Position numbers and translations under genes: made by a program. Positions 23,960-35,445 of a DNA stretch of 64,000 bases are shown here, one piece after another. The notes beneath the pieces were generated by a model that was given only the letters and a program-made list of their open reading frames with translations, had not been told where the DNA came from and did no database searches. Each line of letters starts with the position of its first letter. Position 1 is the first letter of the stretch. The DNA comes from Metellina segmentata (taxonomy: Eukaryota > Arthropoda > Arachnida > Araneae > Tetragnathidae): assembly GCA_947359465.1 (NCBI GenBank), contig OX375872.1, positions 133,660,011-133,724,010 of the forward strand, given 5' to 3'.

Positions 23960-24387
23960 TCTAAGGATATTACTAAAGGATGTGGTTGTGTGTATGTATG
24001 TGTATATTCTTTATACAAATCGGCACCGTCTGACTAATCCACATCAAATTTGGCATACTTATACTTTAGAACACTGCGGAAAACATAGGCTATTCTTTTC
24101 TTTCTTCAGACCAATCTGTAGCCATGAAAATTGGCACACAGGTATTCCTAAAAGTGCCCTTTGAAGCCCCAATTTTAAAATCTAAAGTTTGTTTTTCTGC
24201 AATAAATGGACATGGATAAGGAAACACGTTCTACAGGGTTTGCTTATGAGAACACAGGGAAATGTCGCGGTCATGTTTTAGCTGTCACGGTAGGAAACAC
24301 GTTCTACAAAGTTTGTGTATTTGAGTTAACACAGGGAAATGTTGCGGTCATATTTGAAACCCGAGTAACGCCGGGTTATTCAGCTAA
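23960..24387 (+). mobile_element. short Helitron-like element
   Basis: The 3' end has the hairpin ACCCGAGTAACGCCGGGTT and CTAA followed by T, typical of Helitrons; the proposed start TCTAAGGATATTACTAAAGG parallels the element at 15726. An internal duplication of ggaaacacgttctaca is present. The 5' end is less certain than the 3' end. Confidence 0.6.
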
Positions 24388-24730
24388 TTGACGAATAAAA
24401 GTTTCAGAATGTGAAGGGGATATTGAGTATTTTCTCAGGCTTACCTTTACCCCACAGGAAGGATCTCAAAGTCAACTTGTCTGAAAGATTATTCTCTATT
24501 AAGTTTTCCTGGATATTATTTTTTGGTTATAAGTTTCAGACTGTGAAGGGAATATTGAGTATATTTTCTCAGGCTTTTATTTACCCCACAGAAATGACCT
24601 AGAAGTCAATGTGTCAAAAATATCATTCTTAGTTTCTGTTAAGTCTCGTTGATATAAATGAATATATGTGAATAGATAAGTTTCTGAAAGTATAGGGAAT
24701 TAAGTATTCTCCCACAGGAAAAATCTAAAA

Positions 24731-25285
24731 GTCGAAATCACTTGGAGTGTTCTATATCATTTTTGACTTCTGTTGTTTTGATGGTTCTTATATAGGTGTA
24801 TAAGTTTCTGACTTACACACTGACACAGGAAAAATCTAAAAGTCGAAATCACTTGGAGTGTTCTATATCATTTTTGACTTCTGTTGTTTTGATGGTTCTT
24901 ATATAGGTGTATAAGTTTCTGACTTACACACTGACACAGGAAAAATCTAAAAGTCGAAATCACTTGGAGTGTTCTATATCATTTTTGACTTCTGTTGTTT
25001 TGCTGGTTCTTATATAGGTATATAAGTTTCTGACTTACACACTGACACAGGAAAAATATAAAAGTCGAAATCACTTGGAGTGTTCTATATCATTTTTGAC
25101 TTCTGTTGTTTTGCTGGTTCTTATATAGGTGTATAAGTTTCTGACTTACACACTGACACAGGAAAAATATAAAAGTCGAAATCACTTGGAGTGTTCTATA
25201 TCATTTTTGACTTCTGTTGTTTTGCTGGTTCTTATATAGGTGTATAAGTTTCTAAACGTGAAGGGAATTAAGTATTTTCTCATGA
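24731..25285. repeat. five head-to-tail copies of exactly 111 bp
   Basis: GTCGAAATCACTTGGAGTG begins at 24731, 24842, 24953, 25064 and 25175, an exact 111-base step, with very few differences between inner units (for example aaaatcta/aaaatata and gatggtt/gctggtt). Confidence 0.93.
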
Positions 25286-26699
25286 TTATTTTGCCACCAC
25301 AGGAAGGATCTAAAAGTCAACGTCTTGAAAATATCATTCTCAACATCTGTTGTCTTGCTGATTCTTATCAAATCGATGCATAAGTTTCTGAACGTGAAGG
25401 GAATTAAGCATTTTCTAATGTTTTCATGCTTGCCTTTGCTCCCACAGGACTAATCTAAAAGTCAAGGTGTCTTAAATATCATTCTTGATTTCTGTTGTCT
25501 TGCTGATTCTTATATACAATAGATGCAAAAGTTTCTGAACGTGAAGGGAATTGAGCATTTTCTCATGCTTGTCTTTGCCCCCACAGGAAGGATCTGTAAG
25601 TCAGAGAGTCTTAAATGCCATTCTCATCTCCTAAGTCTTGATGGGTATTATCATTAACTTAGTAAAATCTACTCCCTTCCCCAGGAAATGTCAGTTACAA
25701 CCACACCTCGAAAGTCTATCCTTCTCCCAGTTTCTTTTTGGAAAACCTATGACCCTGGACTTCAGTTACCCCTTCCAACACTCTATCCATCACCATCTGA
25801 GATTGCAGCGTCCTCTCTACGGGGTGCAAGACAGGGTGTGTGTCATTTCAAAACTTTCGCAATCGCCCGCTTTGCTCCGGTCCCACCATTCGTGCGGCCG
25901 GGTTTCCTGGGTAAAGGGCTGAAACAGACGAGAGATCAGGGAAGGCAACTTGGGGCTCATCCATCTTAACTTCCTACCATTATCTCGAGGTCAACTGCGA
26001 CTCCAAGCACGTAGATTTCCCCAACTCGAGCATTTTGAGGTCGAAAGGAATTTGGAGTTAAAGTAGGGTCACACAGTTGTAATAATAATAACACTAAAGA
26101 AGAGGAGAAAAAGACCTCGAAGGAAATATGCTTCTTGTGGAGATATTTTTAACTCGGAATACTTTAACCCAGCTTCATCAGTCCCACATAACGCCTCTCG
26201 ACTCTACTTTCCTAATTATTTACGCACCGAAAAACGATTAAGAACGGGTTTCTAACAGCTCAATCCGTATAAGTTAGCATTTACTTCCCAAACATGTAAA
26301 AAGAAGCCGCCATTCACGCCACACGCATTAAATATCTAGTCATTTCCCCTCACAACGCTTATTGCAGTGTTTCTTTGAGGCTGTAATTCTGATTTACGCT
26401 TACAAGTTTCTTTCCTCGAAACGTTTAACACAATGTTTCTTTTGGGCAATTATTATGATTTATGCGCGATTTGAGGGGCCGGGTTTCAATTTACGATCGA
26501 AAAAAGGAATGACATGGCGACGTCGGGTAAGGTCATGCCTTTGTATGCATATTTCTGGTGCATACGAGTTTCCTCATTAGTGCAATGTATACATTTAAAA
26601 GTAATTGCGTTTAAAATGACTTCCAAAAGTCATGCCAGTCAAAAATCAATTTAGTGGAAATTGCGCATGGCTTTTGAAAATGGCTTTGCTGTGAAGTCT

Positions 26700-27115
26700 T
26701 GCTTAATCTTTTTATATTGATACGTAAGTTTCTGAATGTAAAGGGAATTAATTGAAGGGTGGATTTGCCTAGCTTTGACTTTGTCTCACAGGAAAAATCT
26801 AAAAGTCAGCATGCATTAAATGACATTCGCATTTTCTGTTCGATCTCGCTGATTCTGATCAATTTGATGGAAAAGTTTCTGAACGTGAAGGGAATTGAAG
26901 GAGGAATTTTCCTAGGCCTGTCTTTGTCTCACAGGAAAGATCTAGAATTCAGCGTGTCTTAAACGCCCTTCTCCTGTCTCGCTGGTTCTTATATGGAGGG
27001 ATAAGTTCTTAATGTGAGGGGAGTTGAGGTGGAATTTTTCTTGACTTGTTTGCCTTACAGTAAAGAGGTAAGAATCAGCGTGTTTTTAACGCTATTCTCA
27101 TCTTCTGTGAGATGT
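26700..27115. repeat. outlying copies of the 23725-25640 array
   Basis: Three diverged units with aagtttctgaacgtgaaggg, tttgtctcacaggaaa and atctaaaagtcagc. Confidence 0.75.
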
Positions 27116-27480
27116 AATATTCCTGTTCATTATAATGTCGCAAAATTCATAGTGAACGCTATTTTTCAACTTTTACGCAATACGTGATAGAATAGTTACA
27201 ATCTCAGCCAGACGACCCGTGTATTATCGGTACAAAAAAATAATACATTCTGAGTAATTGCTAGTGCGCCATTATCTGTTTGCCATGCAATGTTCCTAGA
27301 GTGTTCATGCAAGACGCTAGTGATAGACCTCCCTTGAGAAAAGTAGGATATCGTCTCTTTATAATGTTGCAGAATTCACTGTGGCCACTATTTTTCAACT
27401 TTTATATCGCACATGATAAAATAGTTACAATCTGAGCCAGACAACACCTGCATTAACCGCACGAAAGGAATAAAGGAAAG
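27115..27480. repeat. diverged duplication, ~235 bp
   Basis: ataatgt.gca.aattca.agtg, ctatttttcaacttttat and atagttacaatct.agccaga occur twice in order. Confidence 0.7.
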
Positions 27481-27769
27481 TATTGAAAAGAGTCGGAACA
27501 CTTTCTTGACGGAAGACGGTCATTGTGATGAAGACGGCTTAAACCTAGCTACGGAATAATGATTATAGCTTGAAAGCCGACTTTTAATTGAAGAAAACGG
27601 GAAAATTACAGCTCCAAAAATCTAGTCAGTAATACCCCCGCATACACGCAACCTCAAAGTGACCTTTTATTACCACCTAGGGCGATTCTTTATCATTATC
27701 TGTTTTCAAAATACATACGGTGTACTATTTTTGTTGCTTTTTTACGTTGACTTTTCCTTCAGTTAATTA

Positions 27770-27904
27770 TGCCTTCTAGATCTCAAGAGAAGAAGAAACG
27801 ATTTAACAACTTCCCAGGATGGCTGCAAAAGAAAAGGAAATGGGAAATAAAAAATAATGATTATACAAAGCGTGTAAAAGCAAACAACGCTTATTCAGGA
27901 TGAT
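27770..27904 (+). other. 44-codon basic open frame, unknown
   Basis: ATG at 27770 to TGA; starts MPSRSQEKKKRFNNFPGWLQ and remains lysine-rich. It follows an acceptor-like tract (gacttttccttcag). No family recognised and no donor identified; it may be a remnant of a transposon protein or a chance frame. Confidence 0.2.
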
Positions 27905-28236
27905 CTAATAGATATTAGGAAAAGTGGTCTAAGGGGTGACAATTGATGAAGATTTTGGACATAAATGCATACGAATTTGGGACGGTTGGTTGTTTCATTA
28001 CAAATCTGCTTAATGGCTACAATGTTTCATGTGTTTGTGGGGTTTTTTCGTTTGAATTTGACAGTTTTGATTGTTTTCCTTGATGGGTTTTTTACTCACT
28101 TCATTTTTTTGATTAAGTGCTTTCAACACACTCTGGATAACAAGGCGACAAATAAATAGGCCAAGAGGTACTCCAGACTTCTCAGGGGAAGATCCCTGAA
28201 TACTGAGCATTAAACCGCCATTTTAGATTGATTTTC

Positions 28237-28276
28237 TTGGTGTGGAAGTTTAGAGAGGGGGATGCCAGCTTAGTTG
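28237..28276 (+). repeat. SINE internal fragment
   Basis: Matches gtggaagttt.gagag.ggg.tgccagct of the SINE body only. Confidence 0.5.
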
Positions 28277-28294
28277 TAATCGTGATATTCCTGA

Positions 28295-28810
28295 ATGGTC
28301 AAAAAACTTTTTCAGTATGTCCTAAGTGTAAGGGGAAACACGCTGGAATCCATTATTTCCTCTATTGGAATGAAGCCTTCAGAGTTATTCCAGAATCCTG
28401 ATGGCAGTAATTTCTTCGAGGATGGACTTGGTCTAGCAGGCGAGTGGCTAGACCAGGAGGAATACACAACAACTAATAAAGTGAAGTTTTCCCGCATATC
28501 CTAAATAAAAGGGGAAACACTCTTCTAGCAATCCATTTGTTCTTCTATTGGAATGAGCACTTCAGATTTAACTCCAGAATTGTGATGACAATAATTTCTT
28601 CGAGAATGAACTTGATTTAGTAGGTGGCTACACCAGGATGAATAAGCAACAACAAATTAATTTAATTTTTCCAGTTTGTCCTAAGTGTAAGGCCTCTAGT
28701 ATTCTCCTTCTTCCCTTCATAGTTATTCCAGAATCCTGAAGATATAATAATATCTATAAGGACGGACCAGGAGGAATAAGCAATAACAAATTAATTGAAT
28801 TTCGCTTGTG
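28295..28810. repeat. three tandem copies, ~190-bp unit
   Basis: gtcctaagtgtaaggggaaa, ctattggaatga, ttattccagaatcctga and ggaggaata.acaacaa recur at about 28310, 28497 and 28676. The two overlapping open frames here are repeat by-products. Confidence 0.8.
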
Positions 28811-29504
28811 CTACATCTTAATTTGATTCCCTCTTTTTTCATCAAAACTGCTTGAGAGGCAGAACCGAGAGCCTTGCGCTGGAGTTATGTTTGAGGTAAT
28901 CTTACACCCACTCTCGGTCACGTATCGGAGCCTTCGACAAAGGCCTTCCTCGGAAGAAATACAAAAGGTCGGTGTTTAACGAAATCTGTGGTTTTTCATT
29001 CATTTCATTAAAATTGAGGATTGGGAACCCTGCTTCTTTTTTCTCCTTTCTGAAGCCTTACTTGTTTTTCCTTTTCTGTCTTAAATGGAACGTCAAAGAT
29101 CGCATACCTGTTCGAAATATGTGATTAAAGTGGGGAATTACGGAGCGTTTTCAAATGAGGGCTCGCCACCTTGACTGCTCGGTTGACACAAATTTGACTA
29201 CGCCTGTACAATTATCGGAATCAATATCAACGGGGAAACCAGTAATTTAAGAGTAATGAGAATGCGTATTTGTTTATTTAGCGACGTAAGTTGCAGGAAA
29301 AATCAATTCGCAATAAAGACTACTACAAAAATAAACGCATTTGTGAAAAGAATTGATATCACTAAACAAATTACAAAATGCTTCAAAAGCAACTTTTTCC
29401 AGTGCATTTGTAATTGCCATGAGGCGTTGCATTATGAAAATCTAACATTTAAGGACAAACGTAACAAAAGATTCTAACTAATAAACTAAACGATAACGTT
29501 CATA

Positions 29505-29885
29505 TAATGAGTGGAGAAACTTTTAAACAAAAGTTTACGAATAAAGTGAGGGAGAAAATAGATCTCGTAATCATTCAATGGTACTAAAGAATAAGAAGTG
29601 ATAAGAAGTAGATGTAATGGAGACACATCCAAATGAAAGTTACGAATTAAGTGAGGGAGAAAATAGCTCGTAAACATTTAAGGGTGCTAAGGGATAGTAA
29701 GTAGGTATAATGGAGAGGTATATTCAAATGAAAGTTTACAAGTAAAGAGTGAGAAAAAAAAAAGCTCATAATCATTTTTGGGTAATGAAAGATAACAAAT
29801 AGGTCTAAGGGAGAAACGTTCAAATGAAAGTTTACCAATAAAGTGAGAGAGAAAATAGCTTGTCGTAATAATTTAAGGTTACTAT
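29505..29885. repeat. four tandem copies, ~100-bp unit
   Basis: aagtttacgaataaagtgag, ggagaaaatagctcgtaat and aatggagacacatccaaatg recur four times. Confidence 0.8.
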
Positions 29886-30454
29886 ACTGGATGTTTTTAG
29901 ATAGCATTACTCACAAGTGAGAGTTATCATTGCAACATATAAAATCATTTTGTTTGCTTGTAATGAGTATCAATCTGTTTATTTATATCAATGCAAACAA
30001 AGAAAATACGAAATGGAGCTTCAAAATGAAAACCTGAGCACAACACAATCCCTACAATGTCGAAAGATTCGACCTTCGGAACATTAGCAGTTGTAATGGT
30101 TATTTTTGCTCTACCTATCTATCTATTCAATAACGATCTCAAACAATGCGTTAAAAGTTTCGTCACATCGCTTGGTAATGCTTCGTCAAAATGCTACGAA
30201 CACGGCCCAAGTCTGTCAATTATAATGATCAATTTTCCGTCTTCCGTTGTCTCTTTGTTACTTTTCGGAAGGCCCAAGCAAACCCGGTGGGCCTTCAGAA
30301 TTGCCGTCATTATAACCGCCGAAGATTTCCCCTCCGGTTCAAGCTAAACACGAAGGCGTAACGGCTTGAAAAAAGTAGTGAAAGGCACAAAATGGTAGTT
30401 TCCTAGACCATCCATTGTGTCCGAGATTTCCACTCCTCAATTACAATTCCAAAC

Positions 30455-30700
30455 TCGACACGTTCTTTTGGGGATTTTAATCAGGGTAGCCATAGGTTCA
30501 GGAGACAAGAGAGGCGGGACCCATCCGATCAAGCATTATCTTCGTGGGCTTAATGCTAACCTTCTGTGTCACCTGAGCACGTTCTTCGGGGTTTTAATCA
30601 GGGTAGCGGTTGACTTAGGAGACAAGGAGAGGCGGGACCCATCCGTTGGTCAAGCATTATCTTCGTCGGCTTAGTGTTAACCTTCTGTGTGACACGGACT
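30455..30700. repeat. two tandem copies, ~118-bp unit
   Basis: acgttctt..gg.gttttaatcagggtagc, ggagacaag.gaggcgggac and caagcattatcttcgt occur twice. Locally less AT-rich than the surroundings. Confidence 0.85.
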
Positions 30701-31469
30701 AAATTGAGGAGATGGGCTTTCGCGTCCTCTGCATGCTGCGGGTTCTTTTTCTTCGCGCCCAACCCGTTAATTTCGAAATAACGTATGTAATCATCTCGCA
30801 GCACTTTGGCCCAGTGGAATTTTATCAAATTGTCAGCCGAGATCATTAAATGGGTCCGGTGCTGAAGTCATAGTCGCTTTATTTTGCTAGATGATGGGTG
30901 GAGCGGATGTGGTAAAAGACTCGGGTTGTGTGTGCTGCGGTAATTGCTTTTAAAAAATGGCTGCATTGAGGTAGATTTGTGGCAAATAGGATGGCAGAAA
31001 AAATTATCGCGTTTAACCATGTACACGTGTATGTATTATGGAATTGTGTTCAGAAAAGCTCAATCTACTTACACTTCACACCAATGGCAAGTCCAAATTT
31101 TAGGTTAATCAAGTTTTAAGATTAGTTAATTTTCAAATATGCTTACTAAGCTTTGTTTCTAGATCTAAAGCCCTCTATCAGCGAATTTTTAAACCTTGTA
31201 TATCATAACTGGTCTACATTCAGTTATATGAATGAGTTTTCCGTGTACATTTTACCCAGTTCAATATACACTGCAACTTTCGAATCACACTATGGAATAT
31301 TCTCTCAGAAATGTGACGTCATGTTGTGATGAGCTGTCATGCTCCCATTCATCCTCAAAATAAACTTAACAGTATCAGTTGTAGTCCGGAATAAGTTTCC
31401 AACCCCCAAGTAGCACAGGTTTAAGATGTGTTAAAAATAATAGTTAGGTACCACATAGCGAGAAAAACG

Positions 31470-32406
31470 CTAATATGGTAATGGCATGCTACCTTTTTCT
31501 TCCTATCATAAAAACACTGCATCCGAATGAGACGAATGGCTCAGTTAGTGAACAACGGAGTACAATTACTGAACAGCGAAGCAGTTATGGCAAACTCTGT
31601 TGTTTTAATAGCCTGGTCTTAAGATAGAAATATAAACGATGTATTTGTGATGTCTTTAGTGATGCCGTTTTGCGAAGACGCGATGCCTTTGTAATACGTG
31701 GCATAAAAGATGTGATAAAGACATTATTGTTGGTATATTTCTGTTACCACGATTTGTTTGAGACAGCTGCTATCTTTTTACGATGGAAAAACCACCTTTT
31801 GTAATAGTTTGGCAATGTTCTCAACCATAAGCACTAGTCGCTCTCATTTTGCATAGAAAATCACTTTCGTTTTAATTGAATCACAGGCGTAAAATATAAG
31901 TACACAGAGCTATTGAGCACTTCAAATAGATTGATTATCATGTTAACTGGTAGTCACGTGATGGCTCTGAAGAATTTGTTGGCCGATTTTAAGATGTGTC
32001 GACGATAATCGATTGGTGTTATAAGTATGCGAATTGAACGCTCCGATGTCAATGGCATTCTACCTGTTTCCTCTATCATATTTACAATTTTCTCATCGCA
32101 AATGAGACAAACAGCTCAGTAAACAGTGGATAATCTGTATTGAACTTGGATAGAAATATAAATGATGTGTTTGCGATGTCTTTAGTGGTTTTTGTTTTAC
32201 GACGACGCGATGCGTTTGCAACACATGGTATAAAAGATGTCATAAAGACATAATTGTTCGCATATTTCTGTTACCAAGACGTGTGTGAGATAACTACTGC
32301 CTTTTTGCGACGAGAAAATCACCTCTTGTGCTAGTTGTGCCATGATCGCAACCATAAGTACTATCCAATCTTTTTGCATAGAAAATCGCTTTCGTCTTAA
32401 TTGAAT
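31470..32406. repeat. diverged tandem duplication, ~570-bp unit
   Basis: Long ordered similarity between about 31470-31885 and 32045-32406, including gatagaaatataaa.gatgt, ggcataaaagatgtgataaa, atatttctgttacca and gcatagaaaatc.ctttcgt. Confidence 0.8.
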
Positions 32407-32811
32407 ATGTTGCGAGACATCTTGCTCGCTAACCAAGGTCATGAATATACATCGGTGTATTCCCAACAAGCATAATTGCAACCACTCAAGCGTTGCCATT
32501 CGCGTTTCCGCACAAATAAATCACAGAGCCAGAATGCACTCCCAGCTTGCATTGTTTGCATATTGATGACGTTTTTTTTTTGCATATTAATTACCCGAAC
32601 TATGTTTATAAATCGCGGCCGTGGGTAAATTTATGTGCATATTATAGCCCGTTGATTTATTTATCGGGGAAGCTCATGAATATGCTATGAGGAGGTAGAA
32701 GCCCGAAAGGCACGTTCTGGTGAGTGAGACATTAGCCATCTTTGCCGATCATGTTTTGAAGAACGATGAAGTTTTTAAATGTGGCATGAACGTTTTTCTT
32801 TTTTTCCACAG

Positions 32812-32878
32812 GGAGCTGAAAGGAAAACGAGGGATGAAGAGCGAAGAGCCGCTAAGAGGAAACTAACTACAAACGCTG
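32812..32878 (+). CDS. grh: grainyhead exon (CP2 DNA-binding domain, basic loop)
   Basis: 22 codons plus one base, phase 1 at its end, after acceptor ttttttccacag and before donor GTAAGT. The peptide GAERKTRDEERRAAKRK is essentially the invariant grainyhead signature: a highly basic segment of the DNA-binding domain supplying DNA-contacting arginines. The last residues (LTTNA, then a split glycine codon) lead into the less conserved region before the KKLDE motif of the next exon. The donor sequence and the start of the following intron are tandemly repeated twice more downstream (33225 and 33544). Confidence 0.95.
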
Positions 32879-32908
32879 GTAAGTTGACAGTGTCTAATTC
32901 TATGATTC

Positions 32909-33131
32909 TTAACACTCATAGTGGTTGTCTAGACGAGGTATTTCTTCATTAGCAAAACTGGTCTGATCTCAATGGATGAGATGTCTTGTCATTCCAAGAA
33001 AAGTGACCAGATCTTGATCTCGTCATCATAAATAAATCGGCAATGTCTTGGTGACGAGATAACTCGTCAGTAGCGAGATGGGTCAGATCTTGAAGAACGA
33101 AATATCTCGTCAAATCCACATGGAGGGTGAA
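32909..33131. mobile_element. TTAA MITE copy (unit 1 of triplication)
   Basis: Left TTAACACTCATAGTGGTTG, right CACATGGAGGGTGAA (TTAA decayed to TGAA). Begins 30 bases after the exon donor. Confidence 0.75.
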
Positions 33132-33256
33132 TTTGACGAGATATTCGTTCCACCACTTGCAATTTGAAAATAGTAGAATAAGTAAAAATTCTTTGAGCTG
33201 TGAGGGACAGAAACAGAACTACTAGTAAGTTGACACCGCGTTTAATTCCATGATTC

Positions 33257-33467
33257 TTAACCCACTTGGAGGTTGTCTCGACGAGGTATCTCTTCATTAT
33301 CTAAACTTGTCGGATCTCTTTGGACGAGATATCTCGTCACTAGAAGAAAAGTGACCAAATCTTGACCTCTTCATCATAAAAAAGTGACATTCTCTTGATG
33401 ACGAGATATTTAGTCCTTACCAATATGGATCAGATCTTGATCAACGAGAAACCACTTGGAGGGTTAA
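33257..33467. mobile_element. TTAA MITE copy (unit 2)
   Basis: TTAACCCACTTGGAGGTTG to CCACTTGGAGGGTTAA, with inner GACGAGATATCTCGTC. Confidence 0.82.
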
Positions 33468-33573
33468 CGGCCCACCACTTGCAATTTGAAAATAGTAGAA
33501 TAAGTAAAAGTTATTTTAGCTGTAAGCAGAGACAGTACTACTGGTAAGTTTACAACGTCTAATTCCACGATTC

Positions 33574-33794
33574 TTAACCCTCCCGGAGGTTGTCTCGACG
33601 AGGTATCTCTTCATTAGCAAAACTGGCCAGATCTGTAGACAAGATATCTCTTTATTAGCAAAACTGGCCATATATCTGGATCTCGTTATCATAAAAAAAT
33701 TGGCATTGTCTTGGTGACGAGATAACTCGTCATTAATAAGACGGGTCAGATATTGATGAACGCGATATCTCGACGAAACCACTTGGAGGGTTAA
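33574..33794. mobile_element. TTAA MITE copy (unit 3), best-preserved example
   Basis: TTAACCCTCCCGGAGGTTG at the left and CCACTTGGAGGGTTAA at the right give inverted ends TTAACCCTCC...GGAGGGTTAA; the inversion continues inward through TCGACGAGATATCTCGTC-like sequence. TTAA on both sides and a terminal CCC are hallmarks of piggyBac-superfamily elements, so it is probably a non-autonomous piggyBac-like MITE. No coding capacity. Confidence 0.82.
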
Positions 33795-34187
33795 CACCCC
33801 ACCACTTGCAAATTTTTAAATAGTAGAATAAGTGAAACTTCTCTTACTCGTAAATAGGAATTTAATTAATAGGGTTCCATGACTCAATTTACTTGTCTGA
33901 CGGAATCCATTTGCTGATGATGCACGATTGTAAGATTGTATTGAATTTAAGATTGAAACTAAATCGATGTCTGGTCTCAAAACAACAGTGGAACTTTGAC
34001 AATCCGATGTAATGATGACCGAAGTCTACCTCGGATAACCAGGTTACATGTTAGCGCTACCACTTCCGAAATATACATAGAGCAAGAATTTTAAGGATCT
34101 CACGCTGTGACAGGCATTCTGCCCACAAAGCCAGGCAAGTCAAGGACCAAGCCTGCACACTCGTGTACGAAGCTTCATTTAATTATT

Positions 34188-34920
34188 TTATTTATGTTAG
34201 AGGTAGGTAGTTAATTAATTAACGTCACACTGGAGCAACACAACTGGGGATACGGGGTGATCAATCCCGGGAACGGAAAGTTCCAAAGACTATTTCTCTT
34301 AATTTTGAACCACGGTCAGATGACGAGTTCAGCACTTGATGAACACCCCACTCTATTATGTTTTGCAATACTGAAATAAGAGTGTAGCTCCAAGTCCAAC
34401 AAGACGTTTAATAATCATAGAGACATCGCAACAGACAAACATAAGAACGATACGAACAGCGTAAAGATTCGCTACATATTATGAAAAGGATTCCATCAGA
34501 CAAATAAACTGATAGGAACTGATAAGAGTGTAGCTTCAAGTCCAACAAGACGTTTAATAATCATAGAGACATCGCAACAGACAAACATAAGAACGATACG
34601 AACAGCGTAAAGATTCGCTGCATATTATGAAAAGGATTCCATCAGACAAATAAACAGATAGGAATACATATATAGGAAACAGTAATGTAAGCACAGGAAA
34701 GAGTAATTTCACACACCATTGATTTACGACTCATTAATCTAAACACTCGAAGGATATAGGCAATACTCCAAACTTCAGCACCCCGCTAACTTGAGGACAT
34801 TTCAGGCATTTAACGTGCGCCAGCCCCCTCGTGCACAACAATCTGTAGTTGGACCTAGTTTCGAAGTCGCAACGATCCGGTTGCTAAACCGTTTCTTCAA
34901 TTGGGCTACCGCGGCTCACA
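34188..34920 (-). repeat. type II SINE on the minus strand, split by ~410 bp
   Basis: The 3' half is at 34188-34353 (ttaattaacgtcacactgga, tgaaccacggtcagatgacg), the 5' half at about 34767-34920 ending at the tRNA-like head (minus strand CCGCGGTAGCCCAATTGAAG). The intervening 34354-34766 carries a 146-bp tandem duplication. GCAATACT occurs near both edges (34364 and 34757). Confidence 0.82.
34376..34665. repeat. 146-bp tandem duplication
   Basis: ATAAGAGTGTAGCT at 34376 and again at 34522; the two copies differ at only a few positions, so the duplication is recent. Confidence 0.93.
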
Positions 34921-35086
34921 TTTACATTGAAAAAAAATCGCACTAAGATAATATCACACGCTTTTTTTATTTAAATTTCTGTATTATTTCAATACTAAAG
35001 AATATTTTTGAAAATACGGTAGCTCATTTGTGAGTTTTCTACCTTCATTTCGGGGTCCAACCGATCGACAGCCTTAACTCCCTACC

Positions 35087-35160
35087 TTAACGCTCCAAGA
35101 GATACCTCGTCCATCGACATCTGACGAATTTTTCTAGTGATGAGATATCTCGTCATCACT
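35087..35160. mobile_element. TTAA MITE fragment
   Basis: TTAACGCTCCAAGAGATACC, ctcgtccatcgacatctgac and gatgagatatctcgtcatca; truncated by the adjoining SINE. Confidence 0.6.
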
Positions 35161-35189
35161 TTATTGCAAGTCGATGCAAGTTCGGCACT

Positions 35190-35445
35190 CGGTCCAACCA
35201 AAGACCGTCGTGTACGTGGGAGATGTTGCCCGAAAGTTCTGTGGTGGCCTAAAATGTCCTTGCTTTGGCGTGTAGTTGATGCTTGGAGAGTGGAGTACCC
35301 AGCTCAGTTGTTGACCTCGTCAGCTGACCGTGGTTCAAAATTACGAGGTGTTGTTCTAGGACCTTCACCATCAGGATTGATAAGGGACGTCCACATTTGT
35401 CAGTTCTATTGCTCCGGTGCAACGTATATTCAACTCGACCTACCA
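35190..35445 (+). repeat. type II SINE, 5' truncated
   Basis: ccaaccaaagaccgtcgtgt onward through gctgaccgtggttcaaaatt to a diverged tail; the tRNA-like head is missing. Confidence 0.8.

Larger units (their letters stand above)
23725..25640. repeat. satellite-like array, 110-145-bp units
   Basis: The consensus order is aagtttctgaacgtgaaggg, aattgagtattttctcatg, ttgcctttgcccccacagg, aaggatctaaaagtcaacg, tgtctgaaat and tgttgtcttgctggttctta. A Helitron-like insertion at 23960-24387 interrupts it; a very regular core sits at 24731-25285. More diverged copies continue at 26700-27115. Confidence 0.85.
19392..32811 (+). other. grh: grh intron, 13.4 kb
   Basis: GTAAGT donor and a ttttttccacag acceptor. 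Besides the arrays and elements listed separately, stretches where I see nothing recognisable are 19392-19957, 20216-21190, 21991-22590, 25640-26700 (the part 25670-26000 is locally less AT-rich and has two overlapping open frames without recognisable motifs), 27481-28294, 28811-29504, 29886-30454, 30701-31469 and 32407-32811. Confidence 0.85.
32879..33855. repeat. triplicated intron start (donor + TTAA MITE + flank)
   Basis: Three tandem units begin GGTAAGTTGACA (gt at 32879), AGTAAGTTGACA (33225) and GGTAAGTTTACA (33544). Each continues cgtctaattccatgattc, a TTAA MITE, caccccaccacttgcaattt and gaaaatagtagaataagt. Unit lengths are 346, 319 and about 310. The first unit starts at the true exon donor. 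Confidence 0.88.

Noticed and set aside
23725..25640. CRISPR-like or regularly spaced repeat array
   Set aside because: Units are contiguous satellite copies without unique spacers, in animal nuclear DNA.
25638..25969. Two overlapping 93-94-codon frames in a less AT-rich patch
   Set aside because: No known motif, both frames open equally, no convincing splice borders. Kept only as a compositional note.
30057..30347. 96-codon open frame with a hydrophobic start
   Set aside because: No recognised family and no supporting context in the intron.
30598..30846. 82-codon minus-strand frame
   Set aside because: Partly overlaps a 118-bp tandem duplication and has no recognised motif.
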